A DNA stretch of 44,429 nt, from positions 1 through 44,429 of the forward strand of contig JAJZUL010000029.1 in NCBI GenBank assembly GCA_021848545.1, read 5' to 3'. Shown in pieces: positions 16,386 to 24,018 of the stretch. A program made the position numbers and the translations under genes. The notes beneath the pieces are model-generated. The model did no database searches, was not told the origin of the DNA, and saw nothing but the letters and a program-made list of their open reading frames with translations. The stretch's first letter is position 1, and each line of letters starts with the position of its first letter. Source of the DNA: Pseudomonadota bacterium. GTDB taxonomy: Bacteria > Pseudomonadota > Alphaproteobacteria > Rhodospirillales > Magnetospirillaceae.

Positions 16386-17291
16386 GTGACCCAAGCGGAT
16401 ACCCCGCCTTCCCTGGCCGAGGCTCTCCATCAAGACGCCCTTGCCGTCAATGCCGAATTGGACCGCCTGATCCCCCTGCCCGACGGACCGGAACGGGTGG
16501 TGCATGAAGCCATGCGCTATTCGTCCCTGGATGGCGGCAAGCGGCTGCGGCCGTTTCTGGCGATGCGCTCGGCGGCTTTGTTCGGCGTGGCGGAAGACGC
16601 CGCGCTGCGCGTCGGCTGCGCCGTCGAGATGGTTCATTGCTATTCGCTGATCCATGACGACCTGCCCTGCATGGACGATGACGACATGCGCCGGGGCCGG
16701 CCCACCTGCCACCGCCAATTCGGCGAGGCGACGGCGCTGTTGGCCGGCGACGCCCTCCTGACGCGGGCGTTCGAGGTTCTGGCCGATCCCGCCACCCATC
16801 CCGACCCGGCCGTGCGCTGCGAGCTGGTCGCGGCCCTGGCCCATGCCAGCGGCGCCGACGGCATGGTCGGCGGCCAGATGATCGACCTTCGGGCCAGCCA
16901 GTTCGCCCAGGACATGCCGGCCATCACCCGGCTTCAGCAGATGAAGACCGGGCGGCTGATCGGATTTTCCTGCGAGGCCGGGGCCATCCTCGGCAAGGCG
17001 CCGTCCCAGGCGCGCCTGGCGTTGCGCAATTACGCCCACGATCTGGGGCTGGCCTTCCAGATCGCCGACGATCTTCTGGATGTGGAGGGCGACGCCGCCG
17101 AAGTGGGCAAACGGGTGGGCAAGGACGAAGATGCCGGCAAGGCCACCTTCGTCTCGCTGCTGGGGGTGGAACGCGCCCGCGCCCAGGCCGATATGCTGGC
17201 GGAACAGGCATCCCGCCATCTCGACATGTTCGACGAACGGGCGGTCCTGTTGCAGGCCGTCGCCCGTTTCGTGGTCGAACGGCGTTCGTGA
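16386..17291 (+). CDS. ispA: Farnesyl/geranyl diphosphate synthase
   Basis: This is a short-chain trans-isoprenyl diphosphate synthase that condenses IPP with DMAPP and GPP, feeding quinone, hopanoid or carotenoid synthesis. It is 301 residues. The first Asp-rich motif is at about 91-97 ([14 protein letters not shown]) and the second is DDLLD near 231-235; GGKRLRPF provides the IPP-binding Lys/Arg. The start is a GTG at 16386 with AAAAGGACC just upstream; no ATG is available at the conserved N-terminus. It lies between xseB (14 nt) and dxs (16 nt), the classical isoprenoid operon order. Confidence 0.94.
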   Translation: MTQADTPPSLAEALHQDALAVNAELDRLIPLPDGPERVVHEAMRYSSLDGGKRLRPFLAMRSAALFGVAEDAALRVGCAVEMVHCYSLIHDDLPCMDDDDMRRGRPTCHRQFGEATALLAGDALLTRAFEVLADPATHPDPAVRCELVAALAHASGADGMVGGQMIDLRASQFAQDMPAITRLQQMKTGRLIGFSCEAGAILGKAPSQARLALRNYAHDLGLAFQIADDLLDVEGDAAEVGKRVGKDEDAGKATFVSLLGVERARAQADMLAEQASRHLDMFDERAVLLQAVARFVVERRS

Positions 17292-17307
17292 CGCGAAGGG
17301 CGATTTC

Positions 17308-19236
17308 ATGACCAATTCCTTATCCGATCGCAAGACGCGCCTGCTCGACGCCATCGCCGATCCCGCCGACCTGCGGACCCTGGCGCCCGAGGATCTGCCC
17401 CAATTGTCCGAAGAGGTCCGCCGCGACATGATCCAGGCGGTGTCCATGACCGGCGGCCATCTCGGCGCGGGACTGGGCGTGGTGGAACTGACCGTGGCGC
17501 TCCATTACGTCTTCGACACCCCCCGCGACCGGCTGATCTGGGACGTGGGTCACCAGGCTTATCCCCACAAGATTCTGACCGGCCGCCGGGAACGCATGCG
17601 CACCCTGCGCCAGGGCGGGGGCCTGTCGGGATTCACCAAGCGGTCGGAAAGCGAGTACGATCCGTTCGGGGCCGGCCATTCCTCGACCTCGATTTCGGCC
17701 GGGCTGGGCATGGCGGTGGCCCGCGATCTGGCCGGCAAGCGCAACAATGTCGTCGCCGTGATCGGCGATGGCGCCATGAGCGCCGGCATGGCCTACGAGG
17801 CGATGAACAATGCCGGCGCCCTGGGTTCGCGGCTGATCGTCATCCTGAACGACAACGACATGTCGATCGCGCCGCCGGTGGGCGCCATGAGCGCCTATCT
17901 GTCGCGGCTGTTATCGTCGGGCACCTATCGCCATCTGCGCCATCTGGCCAAGGATCTGGCGGCGATGCTGCCGCCGCCCCTGGAGCGCGCCGCCAAGCGC
18001 GCCGAGGAATATGCCCGCGGCATGGTGAGCGGCGGCGGCACCCTGTTCGAAGAACTGGGCTTCTATTATGTCGGCCCCATCGACGGCCACAATTTCGACC
18101 ACCTGCTGCCCGTTCTGAAGAACCTGCGCGATTCCAAGGATTCCAACGCGGTTCTGGTGCATGTGGTCACCAAGAAGGGACGCGGCTATCCGCCGGCCGA
18201 GGCGGCCGCCGACAAATATCACGGCGTCGGGCGCTTCGACGTGGTCACCGGCGCCCTGGCCAAACCCAAGGCCAACGCCCCCAGCTATACCTCGGTCTTT
18301 TCCAAGGCGCTGGTGGCCGAGGCCGAACGGGACGACCGCATCGTCGCCATCACCGCCGCCATGCCCGCCGGCACCGGCCTCGACCGTTTCGCCGAATTGC
18401 ACCCCAGCCGCTGTTTCGACGTCGGTATCGCCGAACAGCATGCGGTGACTTTCGCCGCCGGCATGGCCGCCGAAGGGTTCCGGCCGTTCTGCGCCCTTTA
18501 TTCGACCTTTCTGCAGCGGGGCTACGACCAGCTCATCCACGATGTCGCCCTGCAGAAGCTGCCCGTGCGTTTCGCCATCGACCGCGCCGGTCTGGTGGGC
18601 GCCGACGGCGCCACCCATGCCGGGGCGTTCGATCTCGCCTTTCTCGGCTGCATCCCCGATCTGGTGCTGATGGCGCCTTCCGACGAGGCCGAATTGATGC
18701 ATATGGTGGCCACCGCCGCGTCCCTGGACGACCGCCCGTCGGCGTTCCGCTATCCGCGCGGCGAAGGCGTGGGCATCGACCTTCCCGACCGCGGCGAGGT
18801 GCTGCCCATCGGCAAGGGCCGGATTCTGCGCGAAGGCAACCGGGTCGCGCTCCTGTCCCTGGGCACCCGTTTGGGCGAATGCCTGAAGGCGGCCGAGGAT
18901 CTGGCCAGCCGCGGCCTGTCGACGACGGTGGCCGACGCCCGCTTCATGAAGCCGCTGGACGAGGAAATGGTGCTGCGCCTGGCTCGCGACCATGAGGTGC
19001 TGATCACCGTCGAGGAAGGCTCGATCGGCGGCTTCGGCAGCCATGTCCTGCAATTCCTGGCCCTGTCCGGCGCGCTGGACCGGGGCGTGAAGGTGCGCCC
19101 GCTGACCCTGCCCGACCAGTTCCTCGATCACGATCAGCCCGCCATCCAATACGAGAAAAGCGGCCTGACCGCCCAGGCCATCACGGCTACGGCCATGGCC
19201 GCGCTCGGTCAGGCCCTGACCGCCGTTCACGGGTAA
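17308..19236 (+). CDS. dxs: 1-deoxy-D-xylulose-5-phosphate synthase
   Basis: This TPP enzyme condenses pyruvate and glyceraldehyde-3-phosphate, the entry step of the MEP pathway and also of TPP and pyridoxal precursors. It is 642 residues, full length. The TPP motif [18 protein letters not shown], the N-terminal [30 protein letters not shown], and the second-half segments [14 protein letters not shown] and [14 protein letters not shown] are all intact. ATG 17308 is preceded by GAAGGGCG. It follows ispA by 16 nt and ends the operon before a hairpin at 19293-19319. It shares the transketolase fold with tkt at 7.5 kb but is a distinct family. Confidence 0.97.
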   Translation: MTNSLSDRKTRLLDAIADPADLRTLAPEDLPQLSEEVRRDMIQAVSMTGGHLGAGLGVVELTVALHYVFDTPRDRLIWDVGHQAYPHKILTGRRERMRTLRQGGGLSGFTKRSESEYDPFGAGHSSTSISAGLGMAVARDLAGKRNNVVAVIGDGAMSAGMAYEAMNNAGALGSRLIVILNDNDMSIAPPVGAMSAYLSRLLSSGTYRHLRHLAKDLAAMLPPPLERAAKRAEEYARGMVSGGGTLFEELGFYYVGPIDGHNFDHLLPVLKNLRDSKDSNAVLVHVVTKKGRGYPPAEAAADKYHGVGRFDVVTGALAKPKANAPSYTSVFSKALVAEAERDDRIVAITAAMPAGTGLDRFAELHPSRCFDVGIAEQHAVTFAAGMAAEGFRPFCALYSTFLQRGYDQLIHDVALQKLPVRFAIDRAGLVGADGATHAGAFDLAFLGCIPDLVLMAPSDEAELMHMVATAASLDDRPSAFRYPRGEGVGIDLPDRGEVLPIGKGRILREGNRVALLSLGTRLGECLKAAEDLASRGLSTTVADARFMKPLDEEMVLRLARDHEVLITVEEGSIGGFGSHVLQFLALSGALDRGVKVRPLTLPDQFLDHDQPAIQYEKSGLTAQAITATAMAALGQALTAVHG

Positions 19237-19292
19237 TCCGTCGCGCACGGTCCGCGCCTGAGCATCGCAAGCGGCTCTCGCTCAAGCCCCCC

Positions 19293-19319
19293 GCGTGTCG
19301 CAATTTTTCGGCGACACGC
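19293..19319 (+). terminator. Hairpin after dxs
   Basis: GCGTGTCGC (19293-19301) pairs exactly with GCGACACGC (19311-19319) around a T-rich nine-base loop. It is about 55 nt after the dxs stop. No T-tract follows the stem, so termination is plausible but not classical. Confidence 0.45.
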
Positions 19320-19364
19320 CAATCCCCCCATGATCCTTGTGCGAATTGGGGAAGCGAGACATTA

Positions 19365-19396
19365 AGATCAGTGATATTATATATTCAAATTCGCTG
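19365..19396 (+). promoter_or_regulatory. AT-rich candidate operator/promoter of the ArsR-family gene
   Basis: A sharply AT-rich stretch (GTGATATTATATATTCAAAT and flanks) interrupts GC-rich DNA 19-50 bp upstream of the regulator start. BigR/SqrR-type repressors are known to bind AT-rich operators at their own promoters, so autoregulation is inferred. Confidence 0.4.
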
Positions 19397-19414
19397 CTCA
19401 TGAGGCCGCCGGAT

Positions 19415-19735
19415 ATGGAATTGGAGAAACTTCAGGAAAGCGCCCGCCGCGCCAGCACGCTGCTCAAAGCCATGAGCAACGAGCATCGCTTGATGATTCT
19501 GTGCCAGCTCCTGCACGGCGAGAAATCGGTGGGTGAGTTGGAGCGTCTGATCGGTCTGTCCCAATCGGCGCTGTCGCAGCACCTTGCCCGCCTGCGCCGC
19601 GATTCCCTGGTGCAGACCCGCCGTCAGGCCCAGACCATCTATTATTCCCTGTCGGGATGCGAGGCCGGGGCGGTGATCGATACGTTGTACGGCTTGTACT
19701 GCGTGAAATCGGCGGAAAACATCTGCGCCGCCTGA
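19415..19735 (+). CDS. ArsR-family regulator, SqrR/BigR persulfide-sensor type
   Basis: This is a 106-residue winged-helix repressor. The core reads ALSNEHRLM-like (MSNEHRLMILCQLL), then GEKSVGELE, LSQSALSQHLARLR and TRRQAQTIYYSL, closely matching SqrR/BigR/YgaV regulators. Cys30 (in MILC) and Cys96 (in LYC) are 66 residues apart. That is the same spacing as the redox-active pair of BigR (Cys42/Cys108) and SqrR (Cys41/Cys107), where a polysulfide bridge releases DNA. Two further Cys (82 and 104) are present. ATG 19415 is chosen for the GAGG eight bases upstream; earlier in-frame ATGs exist. Its stop overlaps the start of the fructokinase gene by one base, which is unusual company for a sulfide sensor. 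Confidence 0.85.
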   Translation: MELEKLQESARRASTLLKAMSNEHRLMILCQLLHGEKSVGELERLIGLSQSALSQHLARLRRDSLVQTRRQAQTIYYSLSGCEAGAVIDTLYGLYCVKSAENICAA

Positions 19736-20640
19736 TGGCGGATTCCCCATCGCTGCGCATCGGCATCGATCTTGGCGGGACCAAGACCGAGGCGATCGCC
19801 ATCGACCGGCGCGACGGACGCGAACTGGCGCGTCTGCGCGTGCCCACCGAACAGGGCCGCTATGACGGCACGCTGACCACCATCGCCGGACTGGTGAACG
19901 GGCTGGAAAGCCGGCTGGGCGCCACCGGCACGGTGGGAATCGGCATACCCGGCGCCATCTCCCCGGCCTCGGGTCTGGTCAAGAACGCCAATTCCACCTG
20001 GCTGATCGGCCGCCCGCTGGACCGGGATCTGGAACGGGTCCTGAAGCGGCCTGTGCGCATCGCCAACGACGCCGATTGCTTCGCCCTGTCCGAGGCCACC
20101 GACGGCGCCGGCGCCGGGGCCGCCATCGTGTTCGGGGTCATCTTGGGAACCGGAGTCGGCGGCGGGCTGGTGGCGAACGGCCGCCTGCTGGCCGGCCCCA
20201 ACGCCATCGCCGGCGAATGGGGCCACAATCCCCTGCCCTGGCCCACGGACGACGAACGGCCGGGACCGCCCTGCTATTGCGGCCGGTCGGGCTGCATCGA
20301 AACCTTTCTGTCGGGACCGGGGCTGGCCCGCGACCATGGCGGGACGATCGGCGCCGCCGAAATCGCCGCGGCGGCGAAAGGCGGCGATGCCGCCGCCGAG
20401 GCGGCCCTGGTCCGCTACGAACGCCGTCTGGCCCGCGCCCTGGCCTCGGTGATCAACATCCTCGATCCCCATGTGGTGGTGTTGGGCGGCGGCCTGTCCG
20501 GCATGGAACGCCTGTACCGGACCGTCCCCGCCTTGTGGGGGGATTACGTGTTCTCGGACCGGGTGGACACCAGACTGTCACCCCCGCGCCACGGCGATTC
20601 TTCGGGCGTGCGCGGCGCCGCATGGTTATGGCCGGCATGA
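19735..20640 (+). CDS. mak: ROK-family fructokinase (Mak type)
   Basis: This kinase phosphorylates fructose to fructose-6-phosphate. The 301-residue protein matches E. coli Mak/YajF along its whole length: GIDLGGTKTEAIAI at the N-terminus, TVGIGIPGAISP, VKNANSTWL, the catalytic segment IANDADC, EWGHNPLPWP, the ROK zinc motif CYCGRSGCIE (Cys180, Cys182, Cys187 with His164) and the ending HGDSSGVRGAAWLWP. Its ATG overlaps the ArsR-family stop by one base (TGATG), so it is translationally coupled to that regulator. The last 97 bases are shared, on the opposite strand, with the end of the TetR gene. N-acetylglucosamine or another hexose is a less likely substrate. Confidence 0.9.
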   Translation: MADSPSLRIGIDLGGTKTEAIAIDRRDGRELARLRVPTEQGRYDGTLTTIAGLVNGLESRLGATGTVGIGIPGAISPASGLVKNANSTWLIGRPLDRDLERVLKRPVRIANDADCFALSEATDGAGAGAAIVFGVILGTGVGGGLVANGRLLAGPNAIAGEWGHNPLPWPTDDERPGPPCYCGRSGCIETFLSGPGLARDHGGTIGAAEIAAAAKGGDAAAEAALVRYERRLARALASVINILDPHVVVLGGGLSGMERLYRTVPALWGDYVFSDRVDTRLSPPRHGDSSGVRGAAWLWPA

Positions 20641-21221
20641 TCGCCCCCCAACAGGGCCAGCAAGGCGTCCCGCGCCTTGATCAAGGCCTCGCGGCTGGTG
20701 CCCGACTGCGCCTCGACCGCGAACCCCCACATCACCGAGACGATCAGACGCGACAGGGCGTCGGACTCCAATCCGTCCGGCGGAACCTCCCCCTCGGCCT
20801 TCGCCCGTTCCAGCCGGTCCCGTAGACGCAAACGCCATTCTTCGCGCTGTTCGGCCAGCACCACGCGGAACGAATGGCTTTCGTCCAAGGGCAGGGAATT
20901 GTTGATGATCATGCAGCCGGGCGGATGGGCGGGATCGGTCAGGAATTCGATGACCACCTCGAACATCCGCGCAAGGGCCTGCCCGAGGGTCGGGCGCGCC
21001 AAGGCCTGCCGCACCGCGATGACCCGCTCGCGGCGATAGGCCTCGACCACCCGCATGAACAGCGCCTCCTTGCTGCCGAAGGCGAAATAGAAGCTGGGCG
21101 CGCTGATCCCCATGGCCGCCGTCAGATCCTGGAGCGAGGTCTGGTCGTAGCCCTTTCGCCAGAACAGGTCGGAGGCGACCTCGATCGCCCGGTCCGTATC
21201 GAATTTGCGGGGACGCCCCAT
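20544..21221 (-). CDS. TetR/AcrR-family repressor
   Basis: This is a 225-residue transcription regulator with an N-terminal TetR HTH (about 5-55: FDTDRAIEVASDLFWRKG, then TSLQDLTAAMGISAPSFYFAFGSKEALF) and a ligand domain with the subfamily signature PPGCMIINNS. The start at 21221 (MGRPRKF) has GGGTGG upstream; an in-frame ATG at 21233 would add four residues. The C-terminal 30 residues or so (from GGDHAGHNH onward) are encoded antisense to the conserved end of mak and look like an overprinted extension. The gene is divergent from the AhpD-like gene, with two semi-palindromes between them, so it probably represses that gene and itself. Confidence 0.88.
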   Translation of the reverse strand: MGRPRKFDTDRAIEVASDLFWRKGYDQTSLQDLTAAMGISAPSFYFAFGSKEALFMRVVEAYRRERVIAVRQALARPTLGQALARMFEVVIEFLTDPAHPPGCMIINNSLPLDESHSFRVVLAEQREEWRLRLRDRLERAKAEGEVPPDGLESDALSRLIVSVMWGFAVEAQSGTSREALIKARDALLALLGGDHAGHNHAAPRTPEESPWRGGDSLVSTRSENT

Positions 21222-21237
21222 ATGACCACCCATACTT

Positions 21238-21290
21238 TAGTAATCACTATAAAACCGTTGACCGCACCGATCCGGTAATATAGCGTCCAC
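21238..21290. promoter_or_regulatory. Candidate TetR operators in the divergent intergenic region
   Basis: TAGTAATCACTA at 21238-21249 is palindromic except for one base pair and lies just before the TetR start. TAGCGTCCACTA at 21281-21292 has the same TAG...CTA ends. Both fall in the 180-bp gap between the TetR gene and the AhpD-like gene. A possible -35 TTGACC (21258-21263) for the rightward gene lies between them. Binding is inferred from position only. Confidence 0.4.
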
Positions 21291-21402
21291 TACATAATTT
21301 AAGCGCAAACGCGCGCCACGCCAATCCCTTCGGGGATTTCCCTCAAGCGGGTTTCCCCCAAACGGGTTTTTCATACGGTTTCCATAGCATAGGAGAGTCG
21401 AC

Positions 21403-21936
21403 ATGGCTTCGATCAAGACCCAGGCCCCCGAAACCGCGACCGGCGAGGTCGCCGACATCTACGCGCAGATCACCAACTTTTTCGGCGGGGTGCCGACGCC
21501 GCTCCGGGTGTTGAGCGCCAATCCGCTGTGGCTGCGCCAGCAGGTCGAGGCCATGGGCTATTACATGAGCCACCCCACGCTGAGCTTCGCCACCCTGGCC
21601 ACCCTGCGCATGCTGGTCTCCATGGGCACCGAATGCGCCTATTGCATCGATCGCAACGCCGCCTTTCTGATCGAAAGGGCGGGCTGGACCGCCGATCAGG
21701 TCGCCGCCGCCAAGACCGACCTGGACAAGTCCCCCCTCAGCGAGCGTGAACGCGCCATGGTCAAGGTCGCGGTCAAGGCGTCCAAAGCGCCGAGAACCGT
21801 GAGCGAAGCCGATATCGAATCCCTGCGCGCCCTGGGTTGGAGCGATGCCGACATCCTGGACGGCATCCAGCACGCCGCGCGCATGGTGGCCATGGACATC
21901 CTGATCGACGCCTTCAAGGTCGAACGGGACTTCTGA
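21403..21936 (+). CDS. Carboxymuconolactone decarboxylase/AhpD-like protein
   Basis: The 177-residue all-helical protein belongs to the CMD/AhpD fold. The thiol motif CAYC is at residues 78-81 after a Glu-containing helix (MGTECAYC). The His that follows the CxxC in AhpD, four residues after the second Cys, is Asn85 here (CIDRN), so the proton relay of classical alkylhydroperoxidases is altered. Members commonly act in peroxide or thiol stress; this one could also be a related oxidoreductase. AGGAGAG precedes the ATG. It is divergent from a TetR repressor that likely controls it, and a short gap separates it from the convergent eipB. Confidence 0.82.
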   Translation: MASIKTQAPETATGEVADIYAQITNFFGGVPTPLRVLSANPLWLRQQVEAMGYYMSHPTLSFATLATLRMLVSMGTECAYCIDRNAAFLIERAGWTADQVAAAKTDLDKSPLSERERAMVKVAVKASKAPRTVSEADIESLRALGWSDADILDGIQHAARMVAMDILIDAFKVERDF

Positions 21937-21967
21937 CGATGTGACCGGCCGGCGCCGTCCCCACGCC

Positions 21968-22795
21968 TCAGCAGCGGGGGCGGCGCAGCGCCACCAGATG
22001 GGCCAGGGTTCCCCGCAGGCTGAAATTCTTGAAGCGCTGGGTGACGCTTTGGGCGACGCCGTTGGCGTGGTAATCGATGCCCATCTCGAAATCGGGCACC
22101 GAAACCTGCTGGTCCAGGGGGAAGAAGGCCAGCCGCATGGGCCAGGAACGGGTGCGGAGCAGGCGGCGTTCTCCGCGGCCGGAAACCTTCAGGTGGCCGC
22201 TCCGCCCGGCGGAAATTCCCGGCTGGGCGATCAGCGCGTTGATCTCGTAGGGGCCGTCGAGATCGGAACCGTCGAACACGGTGCGCAACAGCGTCCGCCG
22301 TCCCTCGCGCGCGGCCCGCATCAATTGCAGGGTCTGGGCGGTGGGAAATTCGGTTCCCCGCGGCAAGGTCATGGTGATGGCTTCGGGCCGGGTGAACCGC
22401 GCCACGCCGCCGCGCCCGCCGGGCCGCAAACGGGCGGTCCCACTGATGTCGTCGGTGACCCGGCCATCGCGGGTGTTGCGCAGATGGAAGCGGTAGCTGA
22501 GACCGTTCTTGGCTTCCCAGGTCACGAAATCGGTGGTGGTGGCGGCCACCGCCCCCTCGCTATAGGCATAGGTGATGGCGATGCGGTTCTCGACCTCCCA
22601 GCCGGAACAGGTATCGGCGAATTTATAGGTCATGGTGCCGTCGGCGCCGACGATGCCGCTGCCCGGCCGGGTGGTGGCCAGACTCATCTTGTAGATGGCC
22701 TGATGGGGCGCCAGATAGATGCCGGTGGCCCGCGCGGCGCCGCCCGCCGACGCCAGCGCCAAAACCGCCGCCGCCACATACCGATACCGCCTCAT
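21968..22795 (-). CDS. eipB: Periplasmic envelope-integrity protein EipB (DUF1849)
   Basis: This is a 275-residue exported protein with a Sec signal peptide (about 1-23, ending ARA before TG). The family segments are visible: HQAIYKMSLA, SGIVGADGTMTYKFADTCSGWEVENR-like strand pairs, TWEAKNGLSYRF and FPTAQTLQLM. The two cysteines that form the disulfide in Brucella EipB correspond to Cys63 (DTCSGW) and the last residue, Cys275. In Brucella the protein is a spiral beta-barrel needed for envelope integrity. GGAGGAC precedes the ATG, and a good promoter lies upstream. It converges on the AhpD-like gene. Confidence 0.87.
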   Translation of the reverse strand: MRRYRYVAAAVLALASAGGAARATGIYLAPHQAIYKMSLATTRPGSGIVGADGTMTYKFADTCSGWEVENRIAITYAYSEGAVAATTTDFVTWEAKNGLSYRFHLRNTRDGRVTDDISGTARLRPGGRGGVARFTRPEAITMTLPRGTEFPTAQTLQLMRAAREGRRTLLRTVFDGSDLDGPYEINALIAQPGISAGRSGHLKVSGRGERRLLRTRSWPMRLAFFPLDQQVSVPDFEMGIDYHANGVAQSVTQRFKNFSLRGTLAHLVALRRPRC

Positions 22796-22845
22796 CCGCG
22801 TCCTCCGTAACCATGGGCGTCGCCCCGCCCGCCGTCGGACCGATT

Positions 22846-22876
22846 ATTATACATGGCCCCCCGCGCCACCAGCCAA
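22846..22876 (-). promoter_or_regulatory. Candidate eipB promoter
   Basis: On the minus strand a perfect TATAAT (22846-22851) lies 19 bp from TTGGCT (22871-22876), 51 bp upstream of the eipB start. The rest of the 310-bp gap up to 23105 shows no gene and no clear repeat. Confidence 0.5.
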
Positions 22877-23105
22877 ACGGTTTCGGCGGACGGGTCCCGT
22901 GGAGCCGGCCCGGCAAATTTTGCCCACGGCCGCCTTTTTCGCCGGGCAGTTTCTGCCTCGACTATCGCCCTCCGATCCGCAACCGATTGAAAAAACGCAA
23001 TCTGTTTTGCGGCACGAGACGTGCACCATCCAAGTCTCACGGCTGGACCGGGCGAGGCGACGCCTTCGCCCGCGACAGCGCTTTGAACGGAGGAAGGGCA
23101 CCGGA

Positions 23106-23363
23106 ATGCTCGACTTCACCCATGGCGACGATACGGCCCCGCCGACCGGCAATGACGGCGAAACGGCGCCCGGCGAAGCGGCGGGCGAGCCCTCGCCGCT
23201 CAGCCTTCACGACCTCGCCGTCCTGATCCGCGAATTGTTCGGCGAGGGCAGCCTGTCCTGGGACCAGCTTTGCGCCCTGGCCGACCTGCCGGATTTGGCG
23301 CCGCTTCTGTCCGAAGCCGTCGCCGGCGCGCCCGCCGCCCGCCGCCCGCTGGCCGCCGAGTAG
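23106..23363 (+). CDS. Hypothetical small acidic protein
   Basis: No family is recognised for this 85-residue protein. It has a low-complexity, acidic and Gly/Pro-rich N-terminal third (HGDDTAPPTGNDGETAPGEA), followed by a predicted helical part (LSLHDLAVLIRELFGEGSLSWDQLCALADL) and an Ala-rich end. It has no signal peptide or membrane segment. The start is supported by GGAGGAAGGG upstream of ATG 23106. It ends two bases from the stop of the convergent SixA-type gene. The helical part suggests a protein-binding role, but this is speculation. Confidence 0.6.
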   Translation: MLDFTHGDDTAPPTGNDGETAPGEAAGEPSPLSLHDLAVLIRELFGEGSLSWDQLCALADLPDLAPLLSEAVAGAPAARRPLAAE

Positions 23364-23365
23364 GT

Positions 23366-23887
23366 TTATTCCTCTTTCAGATCGTCGGGCCGAACGAAAG
23401 CGGCCAGCCGACAGGCGCCGGGACCGAGGGCCGTCCAGGCGGCGATATCGGTGACCAGCACCGCCAAGGCGCCGGTGGGAAATTTCCCGCGCATCCGGGC
23501 CAGAATGTCCGCCTCCCCCGCCTCACCGACCAACATACCCGCCAATCGCTCCAATCCCGGATTGTGACCGATCAACAGGACCCGGCGAAACCGGTCCTCG
23601 ACCCCATGCAGCGCCGCCAGCAGCCGGTCCGGCGTGGCCGCGTACAGGCCCCGATCGAAGCGGATTTCGGCGCCGCCCACGGCCGTCCCGACGCCGTCCA
23701 GGGTCTCGCGGGTGCGTCTGGCCGCCGAACACAGGACCAGATCGGGCGACGCCTTCATCGCCCGCAGATGCGCGCCCATCCGTCGCGCGGCCTGACGCCC
23801 GCGCCCGTTCAAGGGCCGGTCGAAATCGGCGACCGACGTGTCGTCCCAACTGGATTTGGCATGACGGAGAAGAAACAAATGACGCAT
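23366..23887 (-). CDS. sixA: SixA-type phosphohistidine phosphatase
   Basis: This histidine-phosphatase superfamily protein has 173 residues. The catalytic RHG-type motif is RHA at residues 8-10 ([11 protein letters not shown]), followed by the family block [25 protein letters not shown] and the second catalytic His in [13 protein letters not shown]. SixA removes phosphate from phosphohistidine in phosphorelay proteins. The gene is divergent from ppk (131 bp between starts), a frequent neighbourhood for this family in alphaproteobacteria, which hints at a link to phosphate or polyphosphate metabolism. No strong ribosome site is seen at ATG 23887. Confidence 0.87.
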   Translation of the reverse strand: MRHLFLLRHAKSSWDDTSVADFDRPLNGRGRQAARRMGAHLRAMKASPDLVLCSAARRTRETLDGVGTAVGGAEIRFDRGLYAATPDRLLAALHGVEDRFRRVLLIGHNPGLERLAGMLVGEAGEADILARMRGKFPTGALAVLVTDIAAWTALGPGACRLAAFVRPDDLKEE

Positions 23888-24018
23888 TTACGGCTTCGGG
23901 CTTCCCGCTCATGACAGCGCCGGTTCAAGGATATATAAAGGTCGGGTTCCGTGCCATAGAGCGCGAAGCGATTCGACCGGGTCGCATCCCGCTCCGGCCC
24001 AGCCGTTCGGAGACCCCC

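Noticed and set aside
23909-23917. Half Pho box (CTGTCAT on the minus strand) between sixA and ppk
   Set aside because: The second 7-mer at the required spacing is absent, so it is expected by chance.
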